64,000 nt of DNA. Source: JAIBJN01 sp963830885 (GTDB taxonomy: Bacteria > Actinomycetota > Thermoleophilia > Gaiellales > Gaiellaceae). Position 1 is the first letter of the stretch. Each line of letters begins with the position of its first letter. The stretch spans positions 19,421-83,420 of the forward strand of contig CAWHOA010000020.1 in the NCBI GenBank assembly GCA_963830885.1, read 5' to 3'. Under the pieces are notes generated by a model that was not told where the DNA came from, made no database searches, and saw only the letters and a program-made list of their open reading frames with translations. Shown here one piece after another: positions 55,747-64,000 of this stretch. A program made the position numbers and the translations under genes.

Positions 55747-55886
55747 TCCACAGGCAATGGTGTCGCCGGCGGACACGTTCCGCCGCATGGTTGAGCCGGC
55801 CACCGTCCTCTCCGGCCACGGCCGGGGTCTGACCCCTGACGTGGTCGGCGGGGACGCGTCCGTGGAGGGATTGCGACGCCCCCGGC

Positions 55887-56894
55887 TCAGCCGCGGCGCC
55901 AGGCGAGCTGGACGGCGCCGATGGGCCACCGGATCGTGCCGCCGGTCGGGAGGTTGACGAACGTGACCTGGTCGGGCTCGCCGACGGCGAGCCAATCGCC
56001 GTCGGGTGACCATGCGGCCACGCGCCCGCGAAGCACCTCGCCGCCGTAGTCCGAGCAGCCCACGTCGAGGATGCGGATGCGGTTGCCGGCGCGGAAGGCG
56101 GCCGAGCAGTTGTCCGGCGAGAGCGCCGGCAGTTGCCCCTGGAAGCGGTCGGAGAGATCGAGGGCGTCGGCGAGCCTGCCGTCCGCGTAGCGCTCGATCC
56201 GACGTCCCTCAACGACGATTCCCGCCGAGCCGTCGCTTCCGAAGTGGACGTGCGTGATCCCTCCGGAGGCCTGGAGCAGCTCCCGTTCCTCGGTGACGAG
56301 CCGATCCTCCAGCGCGTAGGCGACCTCGCCGTCCGGCGTGTAGGCCGCCGGGCAGTCCGGCAGCCGCCGCCGCGAACGCCCCACCTCCAGATCGATGCCC
56401 TCGAGCCTGCGGTTGCACCACGCCGCCCGCTGGCCGTCGTCGCTCCAGACGAGGAAGCCGAAGGCCGCCTCGGAGCTCCCCAGGTCCCGGTTGGGCCGAC
56501 TGAGGTCGACGAAGCGGAAGGGCACGGCGTCGCCGACCGGCTCTCCGATGCCGACCGCGACCTTGGCGGTCACGGGAGCGGCCCAGAGCTCGCACGTCGA
56601 GCGCGCGACGACGTTCGGGAACTCGAGCCCCGTCGGCAGGTCGAACTCGCGGACAGCGCAGGAGCCGGTCTGCACGAGGACGATCGCGCCCCCCGCTCCC
56701 TCTACGGGCGGGAAGGACTCGCGCCCGAGGACGTCCTCCTCCACGGGCGCGGTTGTGGTTGACGGGGGGGCCTCCGGCCCGCTCGTCGTCGGCCGCGACT
56801 CGACCCGGCTCTCGTCGGAGCGGAGCGAGTCCGCCACTGCAAGGCCGATCACGAGCAGCACGGCAGCGAGGATGAGGAGGTCGCGGCCTTTCAC
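55887..56894 (-). CDS. Membrane-anchored PD40/WD40-like propeller protein
   Basis: 335 residues. N-terminal anchor helix (about 7-22), a P/T/S/E-rich linker (about 25-60), then repeats with PD40-like cores such as FLVWSDDGQRAAW and VAAWSPDGDWLAVG. Four to six Cys may form disulfides. Likely exported and surface exposed. The GTG start is divergent from rpsA. Function unknown. Confidence 0.7.
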   Translation of the reverse strand: MKGRDLLILAAVLLVIGLAVADSLRSDESRVESRPTTSGPEAPPSTTTAPVEEDVLGRESFPPVEGAGGAIVLVQTGSCAVREFDLPTGLEFPNVVARSTCELWAAPVTAKVAVGIGEPVGDAVPFRFVDLSRPNRDLGSSEAAFGFLVWSDDGQRAAWCNRRLEGIDLEVGRSRRRLPDCPAAYTPDGEVAYALEDRLVTEERELLQASGGITHVHFGSDGSAGIVVEGRRIERYADGRLADALDLSDRFQGQLPALSPDNCSAAFRAGNRIRILDVGCSDYGGEVLRGRVAAWSPDGDWLAVGEPDQVTFVNLPTGGTIRWPIGAVQLAWRRG

Positions 56895-56905
56895 GAAGTG
56901 CTGGC

Positions 56906-56911
56906 TATAAT
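56906..56911 (+). promoter_or_regulatory. -10 box (TATAAT) of rpsA
   Basis: A consensus TATAAT 12 nt before the rpsA ATG, the best -10 match in the window, fitting a highly expressed gene. On the other strand the same bases give TATAGC 9 nt before the divergent GTG at 56894, so the two promoters overlap. Confidence 0.6.
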
Positions 56912-56923
56912 GCGCGATCCCGC

Positions 56924-58408
56924 ATGGTTTCGAACGACACGACGACCGAAGCAGACATCCCGCAGACAGATGACGGCGTCTGGACCCGTGGTCCGGACGG
57001 CGAGCTGATCCCCGACTATGACAGCACCTTCCCCGTGATCAACGAGGGGGAGGTCGTGCGCGGCAAGGTCGTGCGCGTGGACAAGGACGAGGTGCTCGTC
57101 GACATCGGCTACAAGTCCGAGGGCGTCATCCCTGTCTCCGAGCTGTCGATCCGTCGTTCCGTCAACCCCGCGGACGAGGTCAACCTCGGCGACGAGATCG
57201 ACGCGCTCGTGATGACGAAGGAGGACGCCGAAGGGCGTCTCATCCTCTCCAAGAAGCGGGCGCGCTTCGAGATGGCCTGGAAGCGCATCGAGGGAGCGGC
57301 CGAGAGCGGCGAGCCCGTGGAGGGCACGGTCATCGAGGTCGTCAAGGGCGGGCTGATCCTCGACCTCGGCGTCCGCGGGTTCCTGCCCGCCTCGCTGGTC
57401 GACATCCGCCGCGTCCAGGACCTCGACGAGTTCATGAGCCAGACCCTGCGCTGCAAGGTGATCGAGCTCAACCGCAGCCGCAACAACGTCGTCCTCTCGC
57501 GCCGCGCGGTGCTGGAGGAGGAGCGGCGCGAGATGCGCCAGGCGATCCTCGACCGGCTCTCTCCGGGCGACATCGTCACCGGCACGATCTCCAACATCGT
57601 CGACTTCGGCGCCTTCGTCGACCTCGAGGGCATCGACGGTCTCATCCACATCTCCGAGCTCTCCTGGAGTCACGTGAACCATCCGTCCGAGCTCCTCGAG
57701 ATCGGGCAGGAGGTGCGTGTGAAGGTGCTCGACATCGACCGCGAGCGCCAGCGGATCTCGCTCGGCCTCAAGCAGACGCAGACGGACCCCTGGCAGCAGG
57801 TGATCGACGCCTACCAGCAGGGCGACGTCGTCGAGGGGCGCGTCACGAAGGTGGTCACCTTCGGAGCGTTCGTCGAGGTCATCCCCGGCGTCGAGGGCCT
57901 CGTCCACATCTCCGAGCTGGCCGCGCACCACGTCGAGAACCCGCGCGAGGTCGTCCAGCAGGGCGAAACCCTCCGCGCGAAGATCATCGAGATGGACGCC
58001 GACCGCCGGCGCCTCTCGCTCTCGCTCAAGCGCGTCGAGGAGGGCGAGTCAGTGCGGCCGGGCGTCGACGGCGAGGCGCCGGAGCTGGGGCTCTCCGAGG
58101 AGGTCTTCATCGAGGGCGAGGCCGTCGCGCCGGACGTGATCGAGGCCGAGGTCGAGGCGGTCGAGACCGCCGAGGTGGACGCGGTCGAGCCCGAGGCCGC
58201 CGAGGCCGAGCCCGAGGCTGCCGCCGAGCCCCAGGCTGCCGAGATCGCCGAGGCGGATCCAGCCGAGCCCGAGGCCGCCGAGGTCGAGGCCGAGGAGGAG
58301 CTGCCCGCCCCCGAGGCCGCCGCAACCGATGACGACGAGGCTCCCTCCGCGGACGAGGCCGCGCCCGAGGCAGAAGCCTCCGGCGAGCCTGACGACGAGC
58401 CGCGCTAG
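56924..58408 (+). CDS. rpsA: 30S ribosomal protein S1
   Basis: 494 residues. Four S1 OB-fold repeats begin at about residues 42, 128, 213 and 298 (for example GEVVRGKVVRVDKDEVLVDIG and GDIVTGTISNIVDFGAFVDL as repeat starts); the four-repeat form is usual in Actinomycetota. The last 115 residues are a low-complexity E/A/P tail. Helps mRNA binding by the 30S subunit. coaE follows with a frame overlap. Confidence 0.95.
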   Translation: MVSNDTTTEADIPQTDDGVWTRGPDGELIPDYDSTFPVINEGEVVRGKVVRVDKDEVLVDIGYKSEGVIPVSELSIRRSVNPADEVNLGDEIDALVMTKEDAEGRLILSKKRARFEMAWKRIEGAAESGEPVEGTVIEVVKGGLILDLGVRGFLPASLVDIRRVQDLDEFMSQTLRCKVIELNRSRNNVVLSRRAVLEEERREMRQAILDRLSPGDIVTGTISNIVDFGAFVDLEGIDGLIHISELSWSHVNHPSELLEIGQEVRVKVLDIDRERQRISLGLKQTQTDPWQQVIDAYQQGDVVEGRVTKVVTFGAFVEVIPGVEGLVHISELAAHHVENPREVVQQGETLRAKIIEMDADRRRLSLSLKRVEEGESVRPGVDGEAPELGLSEEVFIEGEAVAPDVIEAEVEAVETAEVDAVEPEAAEAEPEAAAEPQAAEIAEADPAEPEAAEVEAEEELPAPEAAATDDDEAPSADEAAPEAEASGEPDDEPR

Positions 58409-58991
58409 GCGCCCGGTCGCCGTCGCGATCACGGGCGGTATCGGCGCCGGCAAGTCAACGGCGCTCGACGCGTTCGCCCGGCACGGCGTCGCCACGATCT
58501 CGAGCGACGAGATCGTGCATCGTCTGCTACGGGAGGATCCCGAGGTGAAGCGCGCCGTCGTCGAGCGCTTCGGCACGGACATCCTCGGCGCCGACGGCGA
58601 GATCGACCGGGGGAGGGTCGGGAAGATCGTCTTCTCCGACCGAGAGGCGCTCGCCTGGCTCGAACAGCTCCTCCACCCGCGTGTCGTCGGCAGCTACCTC
58701 GCCTGGCGCGAGGAGCTCGCGGCGCTCCCCGACCCGCCGGCCCTCTGCGTGACGGAGGTGCCGCTGCTCTACGAGGTCGGCGGCGAGTCGCGCTTCGACA
58801 AGGTCGTCGTCGTCACCGCCTCGCCGGAGGTGCGCGTGTCGCGCCGCATCGGCCCCCTGCGCGAGCGCGAGCAGCGGCTCGTCCCGGAAGAGGAGAAGAT
58901 CCGCAAGGCGGACTTCGTCTACGTGAACGACGGCACGCTCGCCGACCTGGACGAGTTCGTGTCCGGCGTCGTGGCCACCCTGTCGTCATGA
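58389..58991 (+). CDS. coaE: Dephospho-CoA kinase
   Basis: 200 residues from the CTG at 58389. Phosphorylates dephospho-CoA in the last step of CoA synthesis. P-loop GGIGAGKST near residue 14 and the CoaE motifs SSDEIVHRLL, VVERFG and TEVPLLYEVG. No ATG, GTG or TTG lies near the expected N-terminus: the nearest is ATG 58329, inside rpsA, adding 20 residues without family similarity. Either CTG is used or the long form is real. Confidence 0.9.
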   Translation: MTTSRARRPVAVAITGGIGAGKSTALDAFARHGVATISSDEIVHRLLREDPEVKRAVVERFGTDILGADGEIDRGRVGKIVFSDREALAWLEQLLHPRVVGSYLAWREELAALPDPPALCVTEVPLLYEVGGESRFDKVVVVTASPEVRVSRRIGPLREREQRLVPEEEKIRKADFVYVNDGTLADLDEFVSGVVATLSS

Positions 58992-59542
58992 GGTTCGTCC
59001 TCAGCGGCGTCGTGCTCCTGGCCGCCCTCGTGGCCGGCTTCTACTACGTGGAGGACACGAAGCCGTCCTGGTACGCCCGACTGCGCTACCCGCTCGAGTA
59101 CGAGCACATCGTGCGCGGGCACGCGCGCCAGTACGATCTCGACGCGGCGCTCCTCGCGGCAGTCATCTACCGCGAGAGCAAGTTCGACGCGGACGCGCGC
59201 TCGTCGTCGGGCGCGATCGGGCTCATGCAGCTGCTTCCGAGCACGGCGGAGGGAATCGCCCAGCTCACCGGCGGGAGCCGCTTCGAGGTCGACGACCTCT
59301 ACGACCCGGAGATCAACGTGCGCTACGGCTCCTTCTACCTGCGCCGGCTCCTGCAGAAGTACGGGGACGTGCGCCTGGCGCTGGCCGCATACAACGCGGG
59401 CCAGGCCAATGTCGACGAGTGGGTTGCGGAAGACCGCGAGGAGATTCCCTTCCCGGAGACCCGGGAGTTCGTCGAGAATGTCCTCGAGGCGCAGGAGGTC
59501 TACGAGCGGGCCTACGCAGACGAGCTGGGCCTGGACGAGTAG
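58988..59542 (+). CDS. Lytic transglycosylase, SLT domain
   Basis: 184 residues. N-terminal membrane anchor or signal (about 4-22), then a goose-type SLT domain: catalytic Glu in AVIYRESKFDADARS (about 64), GAIGLMQLLPSTA and ALAAYNAGQANVDEW. Cleaves peptidoglycan strands between MurNAc and GlcNAc. ATGA overlap with coaE. Confidence 0.92.
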   Translation: MRFVLSGVVLLAALVAGFYYVEDTKPSWYARLRYPLEYEHIVRGHARQYDLDAALLAAVIYRESKFDADARSSSGAIGLMQLLPSTAEGIAQLTGGSRFEVDDLYDPEINVRYGSFYLRRLLQKYGDVRLALAAYNAGQANVDEWVAEDREEIPFPETREFVENVLEAQEVYERAYADELGLDE

Positions 59543-59549
59543 GAGCCGT

Positions 59550-60714
59550 CTAGGGGCAGTTCCTCGCGCCGTCCCCCGCGATCCCTGCGGCAAAGGTCGG
59601 GGCCCGGGCCGTCGAGGAGCCGGTCGCCTCGCGTGCGATCGCGCGCGTCGAGCGAGTCGGGCCCGCCGGCCCCCCGCAGGACGTCTCGGGCGTGGTGGTC
59701 GAAGATGACGTCCGCGCCGCCCTGTCCGCCCAGCATGTCGTTGCCGGCTCCGCCGAAGAGCGCATCCGCGCCGCCGCTGCCGAAGATGACGTCGTTGCCC
59801 CCGAGCCCCCTGAGCTCCTCGACCGCGGGCGTCCCGGTCAAGGTGTCCGGGCCGTCCGTGCCGAGGACCAGCGGGCTCCAGCTGAGGACGATCTCGCCCT
59901 CGCTCGCGAAGCCGTCCAGGGGCGCCACCTGGATCATGTAGGTCGTGGACGCTTCGGCGTCCACGAGCGCCACCCAGCTGGAGCAGCAGCCGCGGTCGGG
60001 ATCGTCGTCGTTGAAGGCCAGCTGCGTGAGCGACTCGACGCTCATCCCTTCGTACACGCCGAGGACGGTGTCGACGCCGGTGGTCCCGAAGGTCGAGAGC
60101 TTGTAGGTCCCGTCCGCGGGCGGCTGCCACGAGTACCAGACGGTCGACTCGATCCCGAACGGCGGCTCCCCCGGCTCGGAGGTCGCCCCGGCGAGCATGT
60201 CGCCCGTCCGTGTCCCGTCCGCTCCCGTCAGGGCGATCGCGTCCGAGAAGTTGTCGTTGCCGGGCGACGGCTCGGCGGTCAGGAAGAAGACGCCCGACTT
60301 GCCGGCGAACCCGTCGACAGCGATCCGGTAGGTCACGCCGGGTGTCGTCTCGAAGCTGACCGTGGAGCCGCCGGACGTGCCATCGTCGTTCGACGCCACC
60401 TCGACGAGGTTGTCGACCGTCGGGCCCGTGTACACGCCGAGGAGCGTGTCGAAGCTCGCGAACGTCCTCAGGGCGAGGTGGGGGACGCTGCTGTCACCGG
60501 GCGCGGTCCAGCTGAACCACACCGACTTGCCGCCGGCGTTGCCGGCGTGGGCGGGCTCGCCCGCTTCCTTGGTCGCGTTGACGGTCGTTCCCTCGAAGAA
60601 CTCCGCCCCGAGCGAGCCCAGGTCGAGGGCGTCGGCGAATGCGTCGTTGAGTGGCGCGGAGGCGCCGGCGCGGGGGACAGCAGAAGAGCGAAGCACGAGC
60701 GTGAGAGTGCGCAC
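59550..60714 (-). CDS. Secreted PPC-like domain protein with RTX-type calcium repeats; one +1 frame break
   Basis: 387 residues after repair. Two pre-peptidase-C-like beta-sandwich domains (about 22-145 and 150-285; both have a VWYSW or VWFSW core) followed by RTX nonapeptide-like repeats (GGNDVIFG, GGADALFGGAGNDML). Near the end a C5 run (59573-59577 on the plus strand) breaks the frame; removing one base gives the ending GDGARNCP and a stop at 59550, 7 nt from the convergent slt stop, instead of a 31-nt overlap. The GTG start has AGGAGG upstream. The signal peptide is weak as read. Confidence 0.75.
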
Positions 60715-60747
60715 TCCGACGCCTCCTGAGAGTCGTATGACAGTGAC

Positions 60748-61434
60748 CTAGGGCTTCCTGGGCAACACGTACTTGACGTAGCCGCCGAAGACCGACCCGG
60801 CCGGATTCTCCGCGTACGAGCACGCATCATCCGGGCAGGAGCCGACGAACGAGGCTGGGCCGTTCTGGCCGAGCACCGCGACCGTGTTCCGGCCGCCGGT
60901 CAGCGCCGACGCGATGTTGAAGCGCGTCAGGGCGTTCTGCGCCATGATCGAGAGGGCCGCGTCGGTGATGCTGCCGACCGTCCCGATCGCCACCCCGTTC
61001 ACGTAGACGGTCGCGAGGTCGTCGGTCGACACCCAGAGCCAGGCCTCGGTGACGACGGCGCGCCGCGGAATGGAGACGTCGTGCGCGAAGACGTATTGCG
61101 CGAGGTCGGAGGGGGTGGTGGCGCCGGTTACACCGGACGCCCAGATCCAGCGCGCGTCCGGGATCGGGGCGAGATTGGCCCTCCAGGCGTTCGTGCCGCG
61201 CCAGCCGTAGCGCGTCGCGTCGGCGGGACACGGTGTCGGCGACGTGACGTTCAGGCAGACACGTTGGGCGTTGCCGAGAAACGTCGGGCCCTGCTTTGTC
61301 GCAGAGCTCGGAACCTGGGTGTAGACGCGCCAGTTGTGGTCGGATGCGAAGTCCTCGGTCCACACCTTGCCGTGGGCGAACGCGAGCGAGGGGAGCAGGA
61401 GCAGGGTTAAGAGGAAGAGCAGGAACACGCGCAT
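60748..61434 (-). CDS. Secreted protein of unknown function
   Basis: 228 residues with a textbook signal peptide (about 1-20, LLLLPSLAFA). The mature part has a jelly-roll-like profile with TEAWLWVSTDDLATVYVNG and FNIASALTGGRNTVAVLGQN, which resembles carbohydrate-binding or PA14-like modules with a lectin-type insertion, plus Cys pairs (CLNV..CP and CPDDAC). The ATG at 61434 is set by a perfect AAGGAGGT; the longer frame to 61509 is rejected. Confidence 0.7.
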   Translation of the reverse strand: MRVFLLFLLTLLLLPSLAFAHGKVWTEDFASDHNWRVYTQVPSSATKQGPTFLGNAQRVCLNVTSPTPCPADATRYGWRGTNAWRANLAPIPDARWIWASGVTGATTPSDLAQYVFAHDVSIPRRAVVTEAWLWVSTDDLATVYVNGVAIGTVGSITDAALSIMAQNALTRFNIASALTGGRNTVAVLGQNGPASFVGSCPDDACSYAENPAGSVFGGYVKYVLPRKP

Positions 61435-61438
61435 GGGA

Positions 61439-61489
61439 CCTCCTTCAGACAGGGTGACCGACGCTACGGGAACGCGGGTGCCCTGTAAA
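61439..61489 (-). promoter_or_regulatory. Promoter and strong ribosome binding site of the secreted-protein gene
   Basis: On the minus strand TTTACA (61484-61489) and TAGCGT (61461-61466) with a 17-nt spacer form a plausible promoter, followed by AAGGAGGT (61439-61446) before the ATG at 61434. Confidence 0.4.
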
Positions 61490-61505
61490 CCCCCGCGCGG
61501 GAGCG

Positions 61506-63166
61506 TCACCGGATGACGTGTTCGCAGTCCGGCGCGACCTCGTCGCGCTTGTCGGCGCGTACGATGTCCCGCCCTGGGCCGCAGGCGATCCTGTCGCGAA
61601 CGCCGTCCTCGTCAAAGATCCGGTCGGCATCGGGGCCCGCCGAAGATACGGTCCTGCCCGGGTCCGCCGCGCAGGAGATCCTCTCCCTCCTTGCCCGCGA
61701 GGAGGTCTCTGCCGGCCCTGCCGCAAAGACCGTCGGGCTTCGGCGTTCCGATGAGCGAGTCCGCGGCGCCCGAGCCCACCTTGGTGCAAACCCAGTCGAG
61801 CGTCATCGTTGGCGGGGGAGGGTCGCAGAGCTCCCGGAGCCGCCTCCGCATCGCGAGGAGCTGCGAGCGACGGTTCGGATCGGCGGCCACGTTCGTGAGC
61901 TGATACGGATCGGAGCGAAGGTCGTAGAGCTCCTCCTCGCCGGTCCTGATCGCCACATAGGTCCACGTGCGCGCTCGGATCGCGCAGTAGGTGGGAACGT
62001 TGGCCGGGTTCAGACGGAGGTTCTCGACCAAGAAGCTCGGCCGCCACGTGACCGGCGCACCGGCGAGCAGCGGGCGGAGGCTGCGCCCGTCGAAGGGCCG
62101 CCGGATTCCCGCGAGGTCGGCGAGGGTCGGCGCGATGTCGATGTTCGCCACGGCACCTCCCTGGCTGCGGGGCGCCGACGCTGTTACGGCGTCGTAGCGG
62201 AGCGACGAGCGGTACGCGGATGCTCTCGTCGTAGGCCGCCATCTTTGCCCGGAGCCGGTGCTCGCCCCAGAACTGGCCGTTGTCGGATGTGTAGAGGACG
62301 AGGGTGTCCTGGAGCTTCCCTTCATTCTCGAGAGCGTCCAGGATGGATCCGACGGCGTCGTCGACGGCGAGCAGCGACCGCAGCTGGTTCGCGTGCAGGT
62401 CGTCGATCCACTCGGCGGTCTCGGCGCCGATGTGCGGCCATCTCTGAAGCCAGGCCGGCTTGTCCGAGACGTCCGGCTCGTCGTAGCTGGGCGGCCGCCA
62501 CGGGGCGAGGCCGCGGAACGCGCCGCGGTGGCGAGGCGCGGGCGTCGCCGGAGAGTGTGGAGCGAAAGGCGCGAAAAGCAGGAAGAAGGGCGTCTCGGCG
62601 CCACGGATGAAGTTGACCGCGGCGCGGGCGAGCACATCGGTCGAGTAGTCACTGGGGTCCGAGCCGTGCGCGACGCGCGTCCCGTTAACCGACAGCTCGT
62701 AATCGTAGTAGCCGTTTGGCTGGCCCTCCTCGACCGAGCCGGTGAAAGCGACCCAATGATCCCAACCCGGGGGCACTCTCGTCGTCGTATACCCGTTCAG
62801 GTACTTGCCCACCATGGCCGTCCGGTACCCGGCCCGGCGGAGCCACGTGGCGATTGTCGACCTCTCGTCGAAAGACGGGAGCCCGCGCGGTCCGCGATTG
62901 AGGTAGACACGGGTGCCGTGCGAGTAGCGGCCGGAAAGCAGGCTGGCCCGGCTCGGGCAGCAGAGCGGGTTCACTGCGAAGGATCTGGTGAAGGTGACGC
63001 CCTTGCGGACAAGCTCGGCCTGGACGGTCGGCATGGTCGAGAGCGTGTCCCAGCGCTGGTCGTCGGTCAGGATCACGACGACGTTCGGGGATGCTGCGGA
63101 GGCCCCGCCCGCCACCGCAAGGAAGAGTCCAACGGTCGCCGCAACCAATCCCCCCCGGAACCTCAC
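61506..63166 (-). CDS. Secreted sulfatase with RTX-like C-terminal tail; two +1 frame breaks
   Basis: 552 residues after repair. Signal peptide (about 1-24), then a type I sulfatase/alkaline phosphatase fold: NVVVILTDDQRWD metal site, formylglycine motif CCPSRASLLSGR (first Cys modified in active enzymes), GYRTAMVGKYLNG and APHSPATPAP. Breaks at 62196-62206 (before RYDAVTASAP) and 61632-61639 (C4 for C3). The repaired tail has Asp/Gly repeats (GRAGRDLLAG, GGPGQDRIFGGP) like RTX calcium sites and ends CEHVIR at 61506. Confidence 0.85.
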
Positions 63167-63174
63167 GGGGCTTC

Positions 63175-63180
63175 AGGCTA
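63175..63180 (-). promoter_or_regulatory. -10-like box (TAGCCT) of the sulfatase gene
   Basis: TAGCCT on the minus strand lies 8 nt before the sulfatase GTG. Confidence 0.4.
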
Positions 63181-63187
63181 GCGGGCG

Positions 63188-63919
63188 TCAGGCGCCCGGC
63201 GCCGGTCGCTTCGCGAAGACGAGCATTTTCTGGCCGCGCGGATGGCCCCACTCACCGATGTAGTCGACCGACAGCGGCCCGGCCCGGCAAAGCTCGTCGA
63301 AGGCCGAGAACTCGTAGCGCACGATTGGATCCTTGCCGTACGGCAGGTCGGAGCGGTCGACGTGATCCGCCGCCTCGCCGCTCCGCTCGTTGAAGGTCGC
63401 GTAGAGGCGCCCGCCCGGCGCGAGGGTCTCGCCGACGTTCTGCAGGCAGAGCTCGATGGCGTCGAGCGGGATATGCGTGAAGACCGACTGGGCGAGCGCG
63501 AAGTCGAAGGCGCGGTCGAAGCGCCCGACGCCGAAGTCGTCGATCACCTCGAGAACAGGTTGCTTGCTGACGAGGCCGTAGCGCGGCAGCTCGACGTCGC
63601 GGCCCGCTTCGAGCCGCTCCGGGCTCCGGTCGAAGCCGTAGTAGTGCCCGGCCTCGAGGTAGCGGATGAAGTGCACGCCGCCGCGGAGGCTGCCGCAGCC
63701 GATGTCGAGGAAGTAATGGTCGGGGCGAAGGCCCTGGCCGACGAGGAAGTCGAGCTGGAGCCGTCCCAGCTCCTCCCACATTCCGCCCACCGCCTTCCGG
63801 TGCCAGCCGGGCTCGACATGCCGGTAGAGCCGGGCCGGAACGATCCGTTTCACGCCCCGCTTGACGCGCATCGGGAGGACGGGTCGCACGATGTCCCGGG
63901 TGCGTTGGAGGAACGTCAT
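63188..63919 (-). CDS. Class I SAM-dependent methyltransferase
   Basis: 243 residues. SAM motif I is FLDIGCGSLRGGVHFIRYL near residue 69, with YYGFDRSPE (motif II acidic) near 93 and LAPGGRLYATFNE (post motif) near 165. The basic N-terminus and the GMWEELGRLQLDFLV lead resemble methyltransferases of glycan or lipid modification clusters. Substrate unknown. Upstream of the sulfatase on the same strand. Confidence 0.82.
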   Translation of the reverse strand: MTFLQRTRDIVRPVLPMRVKRGVKRIVPARLYRHVEPGWHRKAVGGMWEELGRLQLDFLVGQGLRPDHYFLDIGCGSLRGGVHFIRYLEAGHYYGFDRSPERLEAGRDVELPRYGLVSKQPVLEVIDDFGVGRFDRAFDFALAQSVFTHIPLDAIELCLQNVGETLAPGGRLYATFNERSGEAADHVDRSDLPYGKDPIVRYEFSAFDELCRAGPLSVDYIGEWGHPRGQKMLVFAKRPAPGA

Positions 63920-63931
63920 TTCTGCAGGCCG

Positions 63932-63937
63932 AGGCTA
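63932..63937 (-). promoter_or_regulatory. -10-like box (TAGCCT) of the methyltransferase gene
   Basis: TAGCCT on the minus strand lies 12 nt before the ATG at 63919. Confidence 0.35.
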
Positions 63938-63984
63938 CAGCAGCGGCTTGATCTGGCGAGGCGGGCGGGTGCATGGCCCGCCGC

Positions 63985-64000
63985 TACGATGGCTCGATGT
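63985..64000 (+). promoter_or_regulatory. -10-like box and probable start of the next gene
   Basis: TACGAT (63985-63990), a 6-nt gap and ATG (63997-63999) repeat the leaderless pattern seen elsewhere, so a divergent gene probably starts at the right edge. Only one codon is present. Confidence 0.3.

Noticed and set aside
55747..55886. Possible gene between the GNAT gene and the propeller gene
   Set aside because: Only 140 nt, with no start and ribosome binding site pair and no coding-like frame that is not a shadow of neighbours.

Overview
The window is GC-rich bacterial chromosome with short intergenic gaps, frequent GTG starts and ATGA/GTGA stop-start overlaps. Gene content and order (mreBCD-mrdA-rodA, rng-rplU-rpmA-obg-nadD-rsfS, comEA-comEC-holA-rpsT-murJ-lepA-hemW-hrcA-dnaJ-prmA-mtaB, phoH-ybeY-dgkA-cdd-era, livKHMGF, polA, rpsA-coaE) point to Actinomycetota, most likely a deep-branching class such as Thermoleophilia; the class is an inference from gene order and protein style, not a phylogeny. 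No transposase, phage gene, CRISPR array or rRNA was seen, so this is core chromosome with a few lineage-specific genes.

Layout. 0.2-6 kb: elongasome (MreB, MreC, MreD, PBP2, RodA). 6-12.8 kb: a DUF697 protein, RNase E/G with basic repeat tails, ribosomal proteins L21 and L27, Obg, NadD, RsfS, tRNA-Ala. 12.9-17.2 kb: minus-strand accessory genes (YVTN propeller, K+ channel, LtrA, DUF1028) and a strongly folded intergenic element. 17.2-25.5 kb: LeuS, a MarP-like membrane serine protease, ComEA/ComEC, HolA. 25.5-38.8 kb: translation, chaperone and RNA-modification genes. 38.8-45.7 kb: an M3-like peptidase, LysE exporter, a zinc protease, the deoxyribose operon (DeoC plus two aldehyde dehydrogenase-like genes) and a degenerate TrpC-like barrel. 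45.9-55.7 kb: pyrophosphate-type phosphofructokinase, tRNA-Leu, branched-chain amino acid ABC transporter, Pol I, GNAT. 55.9-64 kb: S1, CoaE, lytic transglycosylase, then a minus-strand group of secreted proteins (two with RTX-like calcium repeats, one a sulfatase) and a methyltransferase.

Three window-wide patterns stand out. (1) A 142-bp repeat with a conserved hairpin occurs twice in direct orientation (about 7.1 and 10.5 kb) and once, diverged and inverted, near 15.0 kb. (2) A TAnnnT box sits 5-13 nt before the start codon of many transcription-unit-first genes, implying leaderless or very short-leader mRNAs. (3) From 27.7 kb onward about fifteen single-base frame breaks, nearly all +1 in the coding direction, interrupt otherwise intact and often essential genes (lepA, dnaJ, prmA, phoH, deoC, livK four times, livM, livG, a sulfatase, an RTX protein). 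Removing one base at each restores full-length proteins. The likeliest cause is uncorrected insertion errors in the assembly; these genes are annotated as intact genes with frame breaks.
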